DNA from: Vibrio penaeicida
Lineage (GTDB): Bacteria; Pseudomonadota; Gammaproteobacteria; Enterobacterales; Vibrionaceae
Direction of reading: 5' to 3'
Assembly: GCF_019977755.1 (NCBI RefSeq)
Contig: NZ_AP025145.1
Location: forward strand, 1,364,001 to 1,428,000
DNA: 64,000 bases
Shown here: positions 9,629-18,766 of the stretch, piece after piece
Numbering within the stretch: position 1 is the stretch's first letter
Layout of the letters: every line of letters starts with the position of its first letter
The notes under the pieces: generated by a model
Told to the model about the DNA's origin: nothing
What the model saw: the letters and a program-made list of their open reading frames with translations, nothing else
Databases searched by the model: none
Translations under genes and position numbers: made by a program

Positions 9629-11398
9629 ATGAACATCTCTATTGTTACTGCTTGCCCAAGTGGTGTCGCTAACACCATTATTGCTTCCGGATTGTTGAAA
9701 AATGCTGCAAAAACGTTGGGGTTTAACGCCAACGTAGAGTGCCATTCAACTATTCGCCAAGTAGATTTACTGTCTCAAGACGTCCTTAACGAGTCCGATG
9801 TCATTGTCATTGCTGGCCACGAAGGCTTCGACACCCAACGATTTATTGGGCTCAAAGTTTACCAGCAGCCCATCAGCACTGTGATGGAGAATCCACAAGC
9901 ATGGCTTAAAAATGCCGTTGAAAAAGCCGAAGTACTCACTGAAGAAAATGCCTCAAAGCCCGTGACAAATAGAAATAGCGCTCCTCTTGACACCGGCGCC
10001 CCCCAAAATTTGAATGAACGCGCTAAAAACATTGTTGCCATCACTGCTTGCCCCACTGGCGTTGCCCACACATTTATGGCAGCAGAAGCGTTGGAAGGAG
10101 AAGGTAAGCGTTTAGGGCATAAGATCAAAGTAGAAACTCGTGGCTCAGTTGGCGCAAAAAACCAATTGACGGATGAAGACATCGCAAACGCGGATCTCGT
10201 GATCATTGCTGCTGATATAGAAGTACCGTTGGAACGCTTTAACGGCAAGCTTCTGTATCGTACAAGTACAGGGTTAGCACTGAAAAAGACCAAGCAGGAA
10301 GTAGCGTTGGCCTTTAAAGAGGCTTCAATCTATACCCACTCTGGCAATGCATCTTCGACAAACTTTAAAAAGGAAAAAACAGGCGCTTACAAACACCTAA
10401 TGACAGGTGTGTCACATATGCTTCCATTAGTGGTAGCTGGCGGTTTAGCCATTGCTCTTTCCTTTGTATTTGGCATTGAAGCGTTCAAAGAAGAAGGAAC
10501 TCTTGCAGCAGCACTAATGACGATTGGAGGAGGCTCAGCTTTCGCATTAATGGTGCCAATATTAGCTGGGTTCATCGCCTTCTCCATTGCGGACAGACCT
10601 GGATTGGCGCCCGGCTTGATAGGGGGCATGCTCGCAAGTTCGACTGGAGCAGGGTTCTTAGGCGGTATCGCCGCAGGTTTCATTGCTGGTTATTCTGCAA
10701 AATGGTTAGCAGACAAAGTGTCGCTGCCGCAATCGATGGAAGCATTAAAGCCCATTTTGATCATCCCGCTTGTTGCAAGCTTGTTTACTGGCTTGATCAT
10801 GATTTACGTTGTCGGTACCCCTGTTTCCAGCGCTATGAACGCGTTAACGGAATTCCTTAACACAATGGGTTCCACCAATGCTGTTTTACTCGGCATAATC
10901 TTAGGTGCAATGATGTGCTTCGACTTAGGCGGTCCCGTTAATAAAGCGGCATATACGTTTGGTGTAGGTTTGCTTGCAACAGAAACTTACGCACCAATGG
11001 CAGCAGTCATGGCGGCAGGCATGGTTCCAGCACTAGGTATGGGGCTGGCGACATTCCTCGCTAAAGATAAGTTCGACGCGAGTGAAAGAGAAGCCGGAAA
11101 AGCATCCTTTGTGCTCGGACTGTGCTTTATTTCCGAGGGTGCCATTCCGTTTGCCGCGAAAGACCCAATGCGTGTAATCCCTGCTTGCATGGCTGGCGGT
11201 GCTTTAACTGGCGCACTATCTATGCTGTTTGGTGCCGAACTACTTGCGCCGCATGGTGGGCTTTTTGTCTTGCTCATTCCAAACGCCATCAGCCCAGTAT
11301 TGATGTATTTAGTCGCCATCGCTGCGGGAACAGCATTAACCGGATTCGGATACGTTGCATTAAAAAAACACGCAGAGCTTAAAGCCGTCACAGCGTAG
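9629..11398 (+). CDS. fruA: PTS fructose transporter IIB'BC
   Basis: 589 residues. It imports fructose and phosphorylates it to fructose 1-phosphate. There are two IIB-type modules. The N-terminal IIB' has Cys9 in TACPSGVA, and the active IIB has phospho-Cys141 in TACPTGVAHT. A IIC membrane domain of about ten segments follows from residue 250 to 580 (GVSHMLPLVVAGGLAIALS at its start; DLGGPVNKAAY and EGAIPFAAKDP are family signatures). Last gene of the operon, 11 bp after fruK, followed by a hairpin. Confidence 0.96.
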   Translation: MNISIVTACPSGVANTIIASGLLKNAAKTLGFNANVECHSTIRQVDLLSQDVLNESDVIVIAGHEGFDTQRFIGLKVYQQPISTVMENPQAWLKNAVEKAEVLTEENASKPVTNRNSAPLDTGAPQNLNERAKNIVAITACPTGVAHTFMAAEALEGEGKRLGHKIKVETRGSVGAKNQLTDEDIANADLVIIAADIEVPLERFNGKLLYRTSTGLALKKTKQEVALAFKEASIYTHSGNASSTNFKKEKTGAYKHLMTGVSHMLPLVVAGGLAIALSFVFGIEAFKEEGTLAAALMTIGGGSAFALMVPILAGFIAFSIADRPGLAPGLIGGMLASSTGAGFLGGIAAGFIAGYSAKWLADKVSLPQSMEALKPILIIPLVASLFTGLIMIYVVGTPVSSAMNALTEFLNTMGSTNAVLLGIILGAMMCFDLGGPVNKAAYTFGVGLLATETYAPMAAVMAAGMVPALGMGLATFLAKDKFDASEREAGKASFVLGLCFISEGAIPFAAKDPMRVIPACMAGGALTGALSMLFGAELLAPHGGLFVLLIPNAISPVLMYLVAIAAGTALTGFGYVALKKHAELKAVTA

Positions 11399-11449
11399 CC
11401 TTCGTGTTCAATATACCCACTTAGCCTCAGTAAAAAGTCTCAGTATAAA

Positions 11450-11497
11450 GCCTCAAATACCGCGAAAGTATTTGAGGCTATCCTCAACGCTTTTTTA
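11450..11497 (+). terminator. Terminator-like hairpin after fruBKA
   Basis: GCCTCAAATAC pairs perfectly with GTATTTGAGGC over a 7-nt loop. A T6 tract lies 13 nt further on, so termination could be weak or Rho-aided. The rest of the 400-bp gap before padC is A+T rich and shows nothing else clear. Confidence 0.6.
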
Positions 11498-11798
11498 GCC
11501 CAGCTCTGTATCTTCAGCTTACTCTTAAACGAATAAAAGGGTTGCTCTTTCGCTCTTCTTCTAGTTTTTCGCCCGTTCGACCTTTCGTTTCCTTCTAATA
11601 TCCCATCACCACCACAAAGATAATGAAATCGGACAGAACATCATAAATCCATGCATATCTCGTTTACTTTTTCATTTTATAAAATCTATGATGCGGAATT
11701 CAGAGTCTCGTAAGCTGCCTCTGTTCAAGGAAAAGAAAGCAGTGCAAAGACTCACCCATTCCAAGGTACTTAGACCTAAAAAACAACAAGGAAAATCC

Positions 11799-12326
11799 AT
11801 GAGTTTCAACAAAGAAGACCTTAGTGGTATCGTTGGGAAAAGTGTTATCTACGATTACGACCAAGGCTGGCGATACGAGTGCTACGTAAAGAACGACCAC
11901 ACTATCGACTATCGTGTTCACAGTGGTATCGTTGGCGGGCGCTGGGTAAAAGATCAAGAAGTGGTCATGGTTCAGATTGCAAAAGACGTATTTCGAATTT
12001 CTTGGGTTGAACCAACAGGAACAGACGTTTCATTGTCTTTCAATCTCGTAGACTACATCGTCCATGGAACTATTTATTTCCCACGTTGGATCGTTGAAAG
12101 TCCCGAGAAAATTGCTTGTTACCAAAACGAGCATCTTGAAGAAATGGAAGCGCTACGCGATGCTGGTCCTGTCTACCCCACTGAATTAATCAGTAGCTTT
12201 GCGACGCTCGTCTACTTAAGAGAATGTGGTGAAAACAACGAGCAAGTCATTGCTTGCCCGCCACATGAATTACCAAGTAATTACCCTGAATGCTTACCTG
12301 ACAAAAATCTTTTGCCTGCCTTGTAA
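11799..12326 (+). CDS. padC: Phenolic acid decarboxylase
   Basis: Cytoplasmic non-oxidative decarboxylase of hydroxycinnamates (p-coumarate, ferulate, caffeate) to vinyl phenols. 175 residues, normal family length. GKSVIYDYDQGWRYECYVKN, DHTIDYRVHSG, ISWVEPTGTDVSLSFN and TIYFPRWIV match PAD proteins along the whole length, including the conserved Tyr pair, Arg and Glu of the active site (E in SWVEPTGTD). ATG 11799 follows CAAGGA; an in-frame ATG at 11688 would add an unrelated basic extension. Its 3' end overlaps the convergent protease gene by 33 bp. Confidence 0.93.
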   Translation: MSFNKEDLSGIVGKSVIYDYDQGWRYECYVKNDHTIDYRVHSGIVGGRWVKDQEVVMVQIAKDVFRISWVEPTGTDVSLSFNLVDYIVHGTIYFPRWIVESPEKIACYQNEHLEEMEALRDAGPVYPTELISSFATLVYLRECGENNEQVIACPPHELPSNYPECLPDKNLLPAL

Positions 12327-13343
12327 TGTTGCTTGCTGCCTCCAGCAGGCAGCAATTAATAACAACATCATTGCCAATAGGCTAACTCCGCCCGCTTCAG
12401 AGCTAGTATCGCTCGTAGCTTCAGCCTCTGGTTCTGATTTAGGGACGACGCCTCCTGTGGTTGAGCCGTCAACAGAGTATTTCGGTGTTTCGTTCCCAGC
12501 CAATACGCTATTTATCCAAGGAACGTAATCTAATACCTCAGTAAACACCCCATGGACAGAGACTGAAGGGTTGCCACAAACGCTTGGTCCAAAGCTCGCA
12601 ATGCCAATTTGTCGGTATTTGGAGCCATCAAACCAGAGTAGCGGTCCACCAGAGTCCCCCTGACAAATAGCACCATGAAGACCAGATGTGGAGTTGTAAT
12701 CGCCCTTTGTACAGATGTGCCCTCCTTTCACCGATGCAAAAGCGGTACAAGTTACTTGGTCAACGTAATCCAACGCCACTTGAAGTAGATGGTCAGAACT
12801 GTCGTAGTTTGACTTGGTGTTCCCGTGCCCTACCGCTTGAAACTTTGCGCCGTTAACTCGATAGTTTGTGTCATCACCACTAACAGGTAGTGGTACAAAT
12901 TGAGAAGAAGGCACCCCTTCCATCGCGTATTCAAGTTCAATGATCGCGATGTCATTCTCCCATAGGTAATAGGATCCGTCTCGGTAGTCATCTCGATAAT
13001 AAAAAGATTTCGCGGGTATTTTTTGCGCGCTATTAAAATCCCCCTCGCGCTCTAACTGCAATACGACAGTGGTATATTTATTGTAATAATTGTCTTGGAC
13101 ACAATGTGCCGCTGTCATTACGTGTTTCGCATCTAGAATGGTTGCCCCACAGTAATTACCGTAGTAACCGTAATCTTCACGTCTATCGTAATAAAGGCTT
13201 GCCATGTAAGGATAAGATGAAATGTAAGCGTTGTTTCCGTTAACAATTGCTGGTGAAACTTGTTCAGCACTGACTGCGTACTGAGCCGAAAAAACAAGCA
13301 TTAATAACAACACATTGCGCATAGAACTCTCCCCAATAAACAT
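12294..13343 (-). CDS. Secreted trypsin-like serine protease with GlyGly-CTERM-type tail
   Basis: 349 residues. Signal peptide to about residue 25, then a mature N-terminus of the IVNGNNAY type. The chymotrypsin-fold triad is visible: His in MTAAHCV, Asp in NDIAIIEL, Ser in CQGDSGGPL. The C-terminus has an acidic/Ser linker, a Gly-Gly followed by a hydrophobic helix (GGVSLLAMMLLLIAAC) and a longer basic tail than usual. This is the GlyGly-CTERM arrangement processed by rhombosortase and linked to type II secretion in vibrios. The extended tail beyond the helix overlaps padC and may be a secondary extension. Related to the downstream-strand neighbour, probably by duplication. Confidence 0.9.
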   Translation of the reverse strand: MFIGESSMRNVLLLMLVFSAQYAVSAEQVSPAIVNGNNAYISSYPYMASLYYDRREDYGYYGNYCGATILDAKHVMTAAHCVQDNYYNKYTTVVLQLEREGDFNSAQKIPAKSFYYRDDYRDGSYYLWENDIAIIELEYAMEGVPSSQFVPLPVSGDDTNYRVNGAKFQAVGHGNTKSNYDSSDHLLQVALDYVDQVTCTAFASVKGGHICTKGDYNSTSGLHGAICQGDSGGPLLWFDGSKYRQIGIASFGPSVCGNPSVSVHGVFTEVLDYVPWINSVLAGNETPKYSVDGSTTGGVVPKSEPEAEATSDTSSEAGGVSLLAMMLLLIAACWRQQATLQGRQKIFVR

Positions 13344-13504
13344 CCCAAAGATATTGAAGCTCTATAAAAATAGTAGGAGAGATTTAGATCACACGGCATA
13401 AATTAATTGAACATCGCACCTCGACGCTGAGCCAATTTATAAAAACATATTATTAACATTTTAATTACATCATCAATATCAGTAAGTTATCTGGTGACGG
13501 AAAA

Positions 13505-13540
13505 AATAAAAAAAAAGAGCCTCATATGGAATGAGACCCT
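13505..13540 (-). terminator. Intrinsic terminator after the second protease gene
   Basis: On the minus strand GGGTCTCAT pairs with ATGAGGCTC (nine pairs including two G-U) over a 5-nt loop, followed by nine Ts. It lies about 20 bp past the protease stop codon. Confidence 0.85.
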
Positions 13541-13562
13541 CTATTATTTATAGCGTGATAGA

Positions 13563-14624
13563 TTACTTACGTTTTCGAGCAATACTGGCAAACATGAGAA
13601 GCGCCATCGCTAACCACCCTATAGACCCACCGCTACTACTGCTTGTGTTTGGACTTAAGCTGTATTTCTGCAACCATTCTCTTCTGAGTGCATCATTAGA
13701 AATGGCTTTTGGCGTTTCATTGCCAGCGATCACACTAGCAATCCAAGATTGATAGTCTTTCACTTCTGTATAAACAGAGGTCACTTTAGTTTGATCTGAA
13801 CTTCCACATGTACTGGTGACAAAGCTTGCTATACCAACTTGATATTGTATTTGTGAGTTAGGGTCCGTCCAATAAGCGGGGCCTCCAGAGTCACCTTGGC
13901 ATACACTGTTCAATAACCCAGATGCAGTATTAGTGTCTTTGAAACATAAGTGACTATCGGTTAGCTTATTTCCGTTGACGAATGTTGAACTGCACTCTGC
14001 TGGGGTCGCAACTTCCAAACTGGTTTTAAGCAGTGGTAAGTATCCGTATTTCTGTTTTCTATCATCATTATTGCTTTGAGTGTTCCCATGACCAACCGCA
14101 GTAAAAACAGCAGACGAAGTCGCGCGGTATGTCGATTCAATAAAATCCGTCATTGTTAATGGTATAGATGGGAAAACACTTGAAGAAAACGTAAGAGGCG
14201 TTTCCAACTTGAGCAGGGCTATATCGTTAGGCAGCAGATCTTGATTGGAATCTGAGTAGTTGTCTGGGTAATAAATCGCGCTGACTCGAACTCGCTGTTT
14301 CGCGCCAAAGGGTTGAACTTTAGAGGGGAAATCTTCTTCATTATCTAATTGAGGGACAACCGTTGTTAACAGGCTCGCCAGCGTATTGTTATAAACACAA
14401 TGGGCAGCAGTCAGTACATGATTAGCATCTATGATGCTTGCCCCACAATAGTTGCCAGTGGAATAACGCCCATCGTATTCAAGCGTATCGATGAAAAGTG
14501 TGGCAATGGAAGGGTAATTCGTACTGCTCGCCACACTCCCATTGACGATTGCTGGGTTGACATTATTGGAAGCAATCGCAGTAAAAGGCATCATCGTTAG
14601 CAATGTAATCAAAGATTTAGTCAT
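13563..14624 (-). CDS. Secreted trypsin-like serine protease with GlyGly-CTERM anchor
   Basis: 353 residues: signal peptide (about 1-18), propeptide-like start NNVNPAIVNGSV, and the triad His in LTAAHCV, Asp in NDIALLKL and Ser in CQGDSGGPA. The C-terminus SSSSGGSIGWLAMALLMFASIARKRK-like tail (last 26 residues) is a textbook GlyGly-CTERM signal: Ser/Gly stretch, hydrophobic helix, basic end. Expected to be exported by type II secretion and processed by rhombosortase, like the Ves proteases of V. cholerae. It has its own terminator, so it is transcribed separately from the other protease. Confidence 0.92.
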   Translation of the reverse strand: MTKSLITLLTMMPFTAIASNNVNPAIVNGSVASSTNYPSIATLFIDTLEYDGRYSTGNYCGASIIDANHVLTAAHCVYNNTLASLLTTVVPQLDNEEDFPSKVQPFGAKQRVRVSAIYYPDNYSDSNQDLLPNDIALLKLETPLTFSSSVFPSIPLTMTDFIESTYRATSSAVFTAVGHGNTQSNNDDRKQKYGYLPLLKTSLEVATPAECSSTFVNGNKLTDSHLCFKDTNTASGLLNSVCQGDSGGPAYWTDPNSQIQYQVGIASFVTSTCGSSDQTKVTSVYTEVKDYQSWIASVIAGNETPKAISNDALRREWLQKYSLSPNTSSSSGGSIGWLAMALLMFASIARKRK

Positions 14625-14763
14625 ATTTACCCCTCTATTTCTATGTTTTACGATGGCTCATTTAAGCATCGCTCAATCTTGTAGTCGATGATCATTATAT
14701 CCATTCATACAGCATATTCGATGTTTCAAACGTAACCGCTCGTAAGCATCACATTACATCGGG

Positions 14764-14800
14764 TCAAAAAAAAGCGGCTATTCCGTAAAGAATAGCCGCT
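14764..14800 (-). terminator. Intrinsic terminator of gcvT
   Basis: AGCGGCTATTC pairs perfectly with GAATAGCCGCT over a 6-nt loop; eight Ts follow on the minus strand, about 25 nt after the gcvT stop. Confidence 0.92.
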
Positions 14801-14822
14801 CAGATTTTCGAAAAATTTAAAA

Positions 14823-15938
14823 TTAGCCGCGATAGTAACGCTGAGGTACAAACGGCATTTTCTCAACAGTCATTGCCAGTTTTTTACCACGTACTTCAGC
14901 AAATACCTCTGTACCAATGGCAGCAAATTCTGTTTTTACATAACCCATAGAAACTGGCTTACCCGCTGTCGGGCCCGCAGTACCACTGGTTACGATACCG
15001 ATTTCATTGTCATCTGCATCAAACAACTTTGCCCCTTCACGCACTGGTGCTTTCGTTTGACCAATCAAGCCAATACGCTTACGAGAAACATTCTTCGTCG
15101 CGATTTGCTCAAGAATGATGTCTGCGCCAGGGAAACCACCTGCACGCTCGCCATCTGTACGACGAATTTTCTGAATGCCCCACAATAGGCTTGCTTCAAC
15201 AGGTGTCGTTGTTGTGTCTAGATCGTGACCGTAAAGGCAAAGACCACACTCCAAACGCAATGAATCACGTGCACCAAGACCAATCCACTCCACTTCCGCG
15301 AATTCAGTTAGCGCACGAGCCAACTCTTGAGCTTTACCAGCTGATACAGAGATCTCGTAACCATCTTCACCGGTGTAGCCAGAACGGCTCACCAAGCAAG
15401 GTTCACCAAGAATCTCAATTGAACGAGCATCCATAAATACCATCTCACATACTTCAGGTGCAAGGCGCGCCAATACTTCCGCAGCTTTTGGACCTTGCAA
15501 TGCAAGCAAAGCGCGATCTTCAATTAGCTCTAGTTCTACCGACTCAGGCAGGTTAGCGCGTAGGTGGGCAATATCTTGCTCTTTACACGCTGCGTTAACG
15601 ACAACGAATAGATGATCGCCAAAATTAGCCACCATCAAGTCATCCATAATGCCGCCTTCTTCATTTGTGAAGAACGCGTAACGCTGGTTTCCTACAGGAA
15701 GATCAACAATATCAACCGGAACAAGTGCTTCTAACGCTTTCGCCGCATCAGGACCGTGAAGCTTAAGCTGCCCCATGTGCGATACATCGAACAAGCCAGC
15801 CGCATCACGTGTATGCAAATGCTCTTTCTTCACACCCAATGGGTACTGAACAGGCATATCGTATCCTGCAAACGGTACCATTTTCGCTCCAACTTCTACG
15901 TGAAGCGCGTGCAGTGGGGTTTTCAGTAATTCAGTCAT
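14823..15938 (-). CDS. gcvT: Glycine cleavage system T protein (aminomethyltransferase)
   Basis: About 371 residues. Transfers the aminomethyl methylene carbon from lipoyl-GcvH to tetrahydrofolate and releases ammonia. TPLHALHVEVGAKMVPFAGYDMPVQY at the start, the DVSHMG motif and the SRTGYTGEDGYE-type motif (SRSGYTGEDGYE here) are characteristic. The ATG at 15938 has GGAG at good spacing, so I prefer it to the ATG four codons upstream (15950). It is split from glyA-gcvH-gcvP by the regulator gene and read on the opposite strand. A terminator-like hairpin in the leader and a PurR-like box upstream suggest regulated expression. Confidence 0.95.
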   Translation of the reverse strand: MTELLKTPLHALHVEVGAKMVPFAGYDMPVQYPLGVKKEHLHTRDAAGLFDVSHMGQLKLHGPDAAKALEALVPVDIVDLPVGNQRYAFFTNEEGGIMDDLMVANFGDHLFVVVNAACKEQDIAHLRANLPESVELELIEDRALLALQGPKAAEVLARLAPEVCEMVFMDARSIEILGEPCLVSRSGYTGEDGYEISVSAGKAQELARALTEFAEVEWIGLGARDSLRLECGLCLYGHDLDTTTTPVEASLLWGIQKIRRTDGERAGGFPGADIILEQIATKNVSRKRIGLIGQTKAPVREGAKLFDADDNEIGIVTSGTAGPTAGKPVSMGYVKTEFAAIGTEVFAEVRGKKLAMTVEKMPFVPQRYYRG

Positions 15939-16029
15939 TGTATTCTCCATATCGCCAAGCCCTGGCTGACTTCGTCGACGTTTTAAAACTGGCTTAAAAG
16001 GTAACAGTTCGTTTCCCTTTTATAAAAAC

Positions 16030-16069
16030 AAAGACAGTCGATGGTGTTTTATCATCAAATACTGTCTTT
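16030..16069 (-). promoter_or_regulatory. Terminator-like hairpin in the gcvT leader
   Basis: On the minus strand AAAGACAGT pairs with ACTGTCTTT across a loop that can itself pair (GATG/CATC), and is followed by GTTTTTAT. It lies about 92 nt before the gcvT start codon and 250 nt past the regulator stop. It could be the end of the regulator transcript or an attenuator of gcvT. I see no glycine-riboswitch aptamer beside it. Confidence 0.5.
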
Positions 16070-16114
16070 TCGCTTTGTAAAGACACACAGATGTTTCTAC
16101 AAAGTTAAGATTTG

Positions 16115-16124
16115 TTTCCAATAG
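16115..16124. promoter_or_regulatory. Half-site of the putative XRE-cupin operator near gcvT
   Basis: TTTCCAATAG repeats the first ten bases of the palindrome found upstream of the regulator gene. It lies about 177 bp upstream of the gcvT start, between that gene and the regulator. Assignment as an operator is inference from the recurrence. Confidence 0.4.
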
Positions 16125-16271
16125 TAGATAAAGTTGACTCGCTTTTAAACCGATCGGACGTATAAGATCAGTAAAATTGTGATATTTCACAACTTTGTTA
16201 CATCATACATTGGTGTGTTTTTTGAGTATTTATTGTGAAATTTTTTATTAAATGAAGCAGTTACGAAAGCA

Positions 16272-16287
16272 AAGCAAACGTTTGCCT
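16272..16287. promoter_or_regulatory. PurR-like box upstream of gcvT
   Basis: AAGCAAACGTTTGCCT matches the PurR operator core (GCAAACGTTTGC is a perfect 12-bp palindrome). PurR is known to repress gcv and glyA genes in enterobacteria, so control of gcvT is plausible although the box is about 335 bp upstream. Confidence 0.7.
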
Positions 16288-16316
16288 TCACTATAAGAAA
16301 CTTAAGGAATTTAACG

Positions 16317-16940
16317 TTATTTAGCCGTCACCCACAAAATTTGGGCATCTTCATCACTGGTCGAGACCAACATATGACCCATATTGGCGTCATAATAAAC
16401 GCTATCGCCAACGGTCATCGGAACGGGTTCATAAAATTCTGAAAAGAACAAAACATCCCCTTCTAAGATCAGAAGAAACTCCTCTCCGTCGTGACGAACC
16501 CAATCGTTATAATCTTCAAAATTCCTTGCCCGTATACGGCTTTTAAACGGCATCATTTTTTTATTAGAAAGTTGAGTGGCCAGTAGCTCGTGCTCATAGG
16601 TGGGAGTTGGGTGGGGTTTACCCTCTCCAGAACGCGTAAGATCTCTCCTACCCGTTGCCACTTTTTTTCTTGGTGGTTCAAAGAGTTGAGGCATATCTAT
16701 TCGCAAACCATTCGCCAGTTTTTGCATGGCTTGGAACGTAGGCGAAATTTGTTCGTTTTCTATCTTAGAAAGCGTGGATCGAGCAAGCCCTGTACGCTTG
16801 CTTGCATCTTCCAAAGTTAAGCCAAGCTTCATTCGGATTTCTTTTAAGCGCTTCCCAAGCTTTAACGGTTCGATATTCTCGTCTTGAGGCTCTTTTGCAA
16901 GCGTTACTGATGGGTACTCATCGTAGATGTCTTCAGACAT
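16317..16940 (-). CDS. XRE-family regulator with C-terminal cupin domain
   Basis: 207 residues. The helix-turn-helix (LGKRLKEIRMKLGLTLEDAS..TGLARSTLSKIENEQISPTF, about residues 28-72) is followed by a basic linker and a cupin (about 135-205) with FLLILEGDVLFF and GDSVYYDANMGHML motifs. This HTH-plus-cupin type usually senses a small metabolite. Lying between divergent gcvT and glyA-gcvHP, it is the likely local regulator of glycine cleavage, with glycine or a related C1 compound as a guess for the signal. The motif TTTCCAATAGGAAA occurs upstream of it and half of it near gcvT. Confidence 0.88.
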   Translation of the reverse strand: MSEDIYDEYPSVTLAKEPQDENIEPLKLGKRLKEIRMKLGLTLEDASKRTGLARSTLSKIENEQISPTFQAMQKLANGLRIDMPQLFEPPRKKVATGRRDLTRSGEGKPHPTPTYEHELLATQLSNKKMMPFKSRIRARNFEDYNDWVRHDGEEFLLILEGDVLFFSEFYEPVPMTVGDSVYYDANMGHMLVSTSDEDAQILWVTAK

Positions 16941-17060
16941 GCATCCCTCTTATTTTCGTACTTCCTAATGCTGTTCTTTTATTGTGCACAGAGACGCGTG
17001 AACATGAAAGTAGTCGGATGAAATTAAACAGTGCGCCATGTAGCAAAATAGGAAAACATG

Positions 17061-17074
17061 TTTCCAATAGGAAA
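17061..17074. promoter_or_regulatory. Putative operator of the XRE-cupin regulator
   Basis: TTTCCAATAGGAAA: perfect 5-bp arms (TTTCC/GGAAA) around AATA. It lies about 121 bp upstream of the regulator start and on the glyA side of the intergenic region. The TTTCCAATAG half recurs at 16115-16124. Confidence 0.5.
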
Positions 17075-17227
17075 TTTTTGATTGATTGTCTACTCAACTA
17101 ACGTTATGTTACGACCTTGTTAGATGGGGAACTTTCTCGCACATTTCTAACGTATTACGTAATAGGTCATTTACATACAAAAAACACTGCCATTCGAGTG
17201 CAACTTACCCTACAATCCGCACCGAAA

Positions 17228-17243
17228 AAGCAAACGTTTGGCT
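17228..17243. promoter_or_regulatory. PurR-like box upstream of glyA
   Basis: AAGCAAACGTTTGGCT keeps the CAAACGTTTG core with one mismatch in the outer arm. It lies 191 bp before glyA. glyA is a classical PurR target in enterobacteria. Confidence 0.65.
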
Positions 17244-17320
17244 AAAACGTCGTTTTAGATTGAAATTGCCAAACCCATTACGTAGTAAACGGCAGAAATG
17301 AGAAGTTCACGGACTCGCGC

Positions 17321-17351
17321 TGGAATGGCTTCAGAACGTAAGCCATTTCAG
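17321..17351 (+). promoter_or_regulatory. Strong hairpin in the glyA leader
   Basis: TGGAATGGCTT pairs over all 11 positions (one G-U) with AAGCCATTTCA around an 8-nt loop. There is no T-tract after it, so it is not a terminator. A second short AAGCC/GGCTT hairpin follows. It may stabilise or regulate the long glyA leader; the consensus bases of the glycine riboswitch are absent. Confidence 0.5.
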
Positions 17352-17433
17352 AGAAACAAAGGAAGCCTGGCTTAATTAAAGAACACGGCCAATTTAGAGC
17401 CATACTAGCCAGACAAATGGAAGGTTATCTGCC

Positions 17434-18732
17434 ATGAACAACAAATCTTACCAAAATCACAGCCTTGAGAACTTCTTCTCTACTAACCTCGCTGCCACAG
17501 ACGACGCTGTTTTCGCTGGAATCCAAGCAGAAAGTGCTCGTCAAAACGACCAAATTGAGCTTATCGCTTCTGAAAACATCGTATCGAAAGCGGTAATGCA
17601 AGCCCAAGGCACATGCCTAACAAACAAGTACGCAGAAGGTTACCCGGGTCGTCGTTACTACGGTGGTTGTGAACACGTAGACACCGTCGAAGCCATTGCA
17701 ATTGAACGTGCAAAGAAACTATTCGACTGTGAATACGTAAATGTTCAGCCTCACTCTGGTGCGCAAGCAAACGGCGCGGTGAAGCTGGCATTGCTGCAAC
17801 CTGGAGACACCATTTTGGGGATGTCTCTGGATGCTGGTGGTCACCTAACACACGGTGCACGCCCTGCGCTTTCTGGTAAGTGGTTTAACGCTGTTCAATA
17901 TGGCGTAGACAAAGAAACTCTAGAAATTAACTACGATGATGTTCTTGCACTAGCAAAAGAGCACCAACCTAAAATGATCATCGCGGGTGGCAGTGCTATC
18001 CCACGTGTTATCGATTTCGCTAAATTCCGCGAAATTGCAGACGAAGTTGGCGCTATCCTAATGGTCGATATGGCGCACATTGCCGGTCTTATCGCAACAG
18101 GCGCTCACCCTAGCCCACTACCTCACGCACACGTTGTAACAACAACAACGCACAAAACACTTCGTGGACCGCGTGGTGGCATGATTCTTACCAATCACGA
18201 AGACATCATCAAAAAAATTAACTCCGCAGTATTTCCTGGATTACAAGGCGGTCCTTTAATGCATGTGATCGCCGCCAAAGCCGTCGCGTTCGGTGAAGCA
18301 TTAGGTCCAGAATTCAAGACTTACATTGATACTGTGGTAAGTAACGCAAAAGTTTTAGCTGAAGTATTGCAAAATCGTGGCTGTGACATCGTGACTAACG
18401 GTACGGACACGCACCTAATGTTGGTTGACCTTCGTCCGAAAGGATTGAAAGGAAACCAAACAGAAGAAGCGTTGGAACGTGCAGGCATCACATGTAACAA
18501 AAACGGCATACCATTTGATTCAGAGAAGCCTATGATTACATCAGGCATTCGCTTAGGTACGCCTGCCGGAACAAGCCGCGGTTTCGGAAATGAAGAATTT
18601 AAACTGATCGGAGAGTGGATTGGCGATGTGCTGGATGGCTTAGTAGAAAGCCCAGAAGGCAACGCAGAAGTCGAGCAACGCGTTAAAAAGCAAGTGAAAG
18701 ACCTCTGCAGTCGCTTCCCGCTTTACCAATAA
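17434..18732 (+). CDS. glyA: Serine hydroxymethyltransferase
   Basis: 432 residues, slightly longer than the 417-residue housekeeping GlyA because of an N-terminal extension. Interconverts serine and glycine with tetrahydrofolate. [24 protein letters not shown] and the PLP-binding Lys241 in [14 protein letters not shown] are intact. As first gene of glyA-gcvH-gcvP it probably couples glycine cleavage to serine formation: one glycine yields methylene-THF, which GlyA uses to convert another glycine to serine. This is probably the second GlyA paralogue found in vibrios. The start has GGAAGG 11 nt upstream. Confidence 0.95.
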   Translation: MNNKSYQNHSLENFFSTNLAATDDAVFAGIQAESARQNDQIELIASENIVSKAVMQAQGTCLTNKYAEGYPGRRYYGGCEHVDTVEAIAIERAKKLFDCEYVNVQPHSGAQANGAVKLALLQPGDTILGMSLDAGGHLTHGARPALSGKWFNAVQYGVDKETLEINYDDVLALAKEHQPKMIIAGGSAIPRVIDFAKFREIADEVGAILMVDMAHIAGLIATGAHPSPLPHAHVVTTTTHKTLRGPRGGMILTNHEDIIKKINSAVFPGLQGGPLMHVIAAKAVAFGEALGPEFKTYIDTVVSNAKVLAEVLQNRGCDIVTNGTDTHLMLVDLRPKGLKGNQTEEALERAGITCNKNGIPFDSEKPMITSGIRLGTPAGTSRGFGNEEFKLIGEWIGDVLDGLVESPEGNAEVEQRVKKQVKDLCSRFPLYQ

Positions 18733-18766
18733 TAATCATCACCTGGGAATTTTTGGAGACAAATCA

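Noticed and set aside
15939..17433. Glycine riboswitch in the gcvT or glyA leader
   Set aside because: Read on both strands; the conserved aptamer bases were not found, although hairpins are present.
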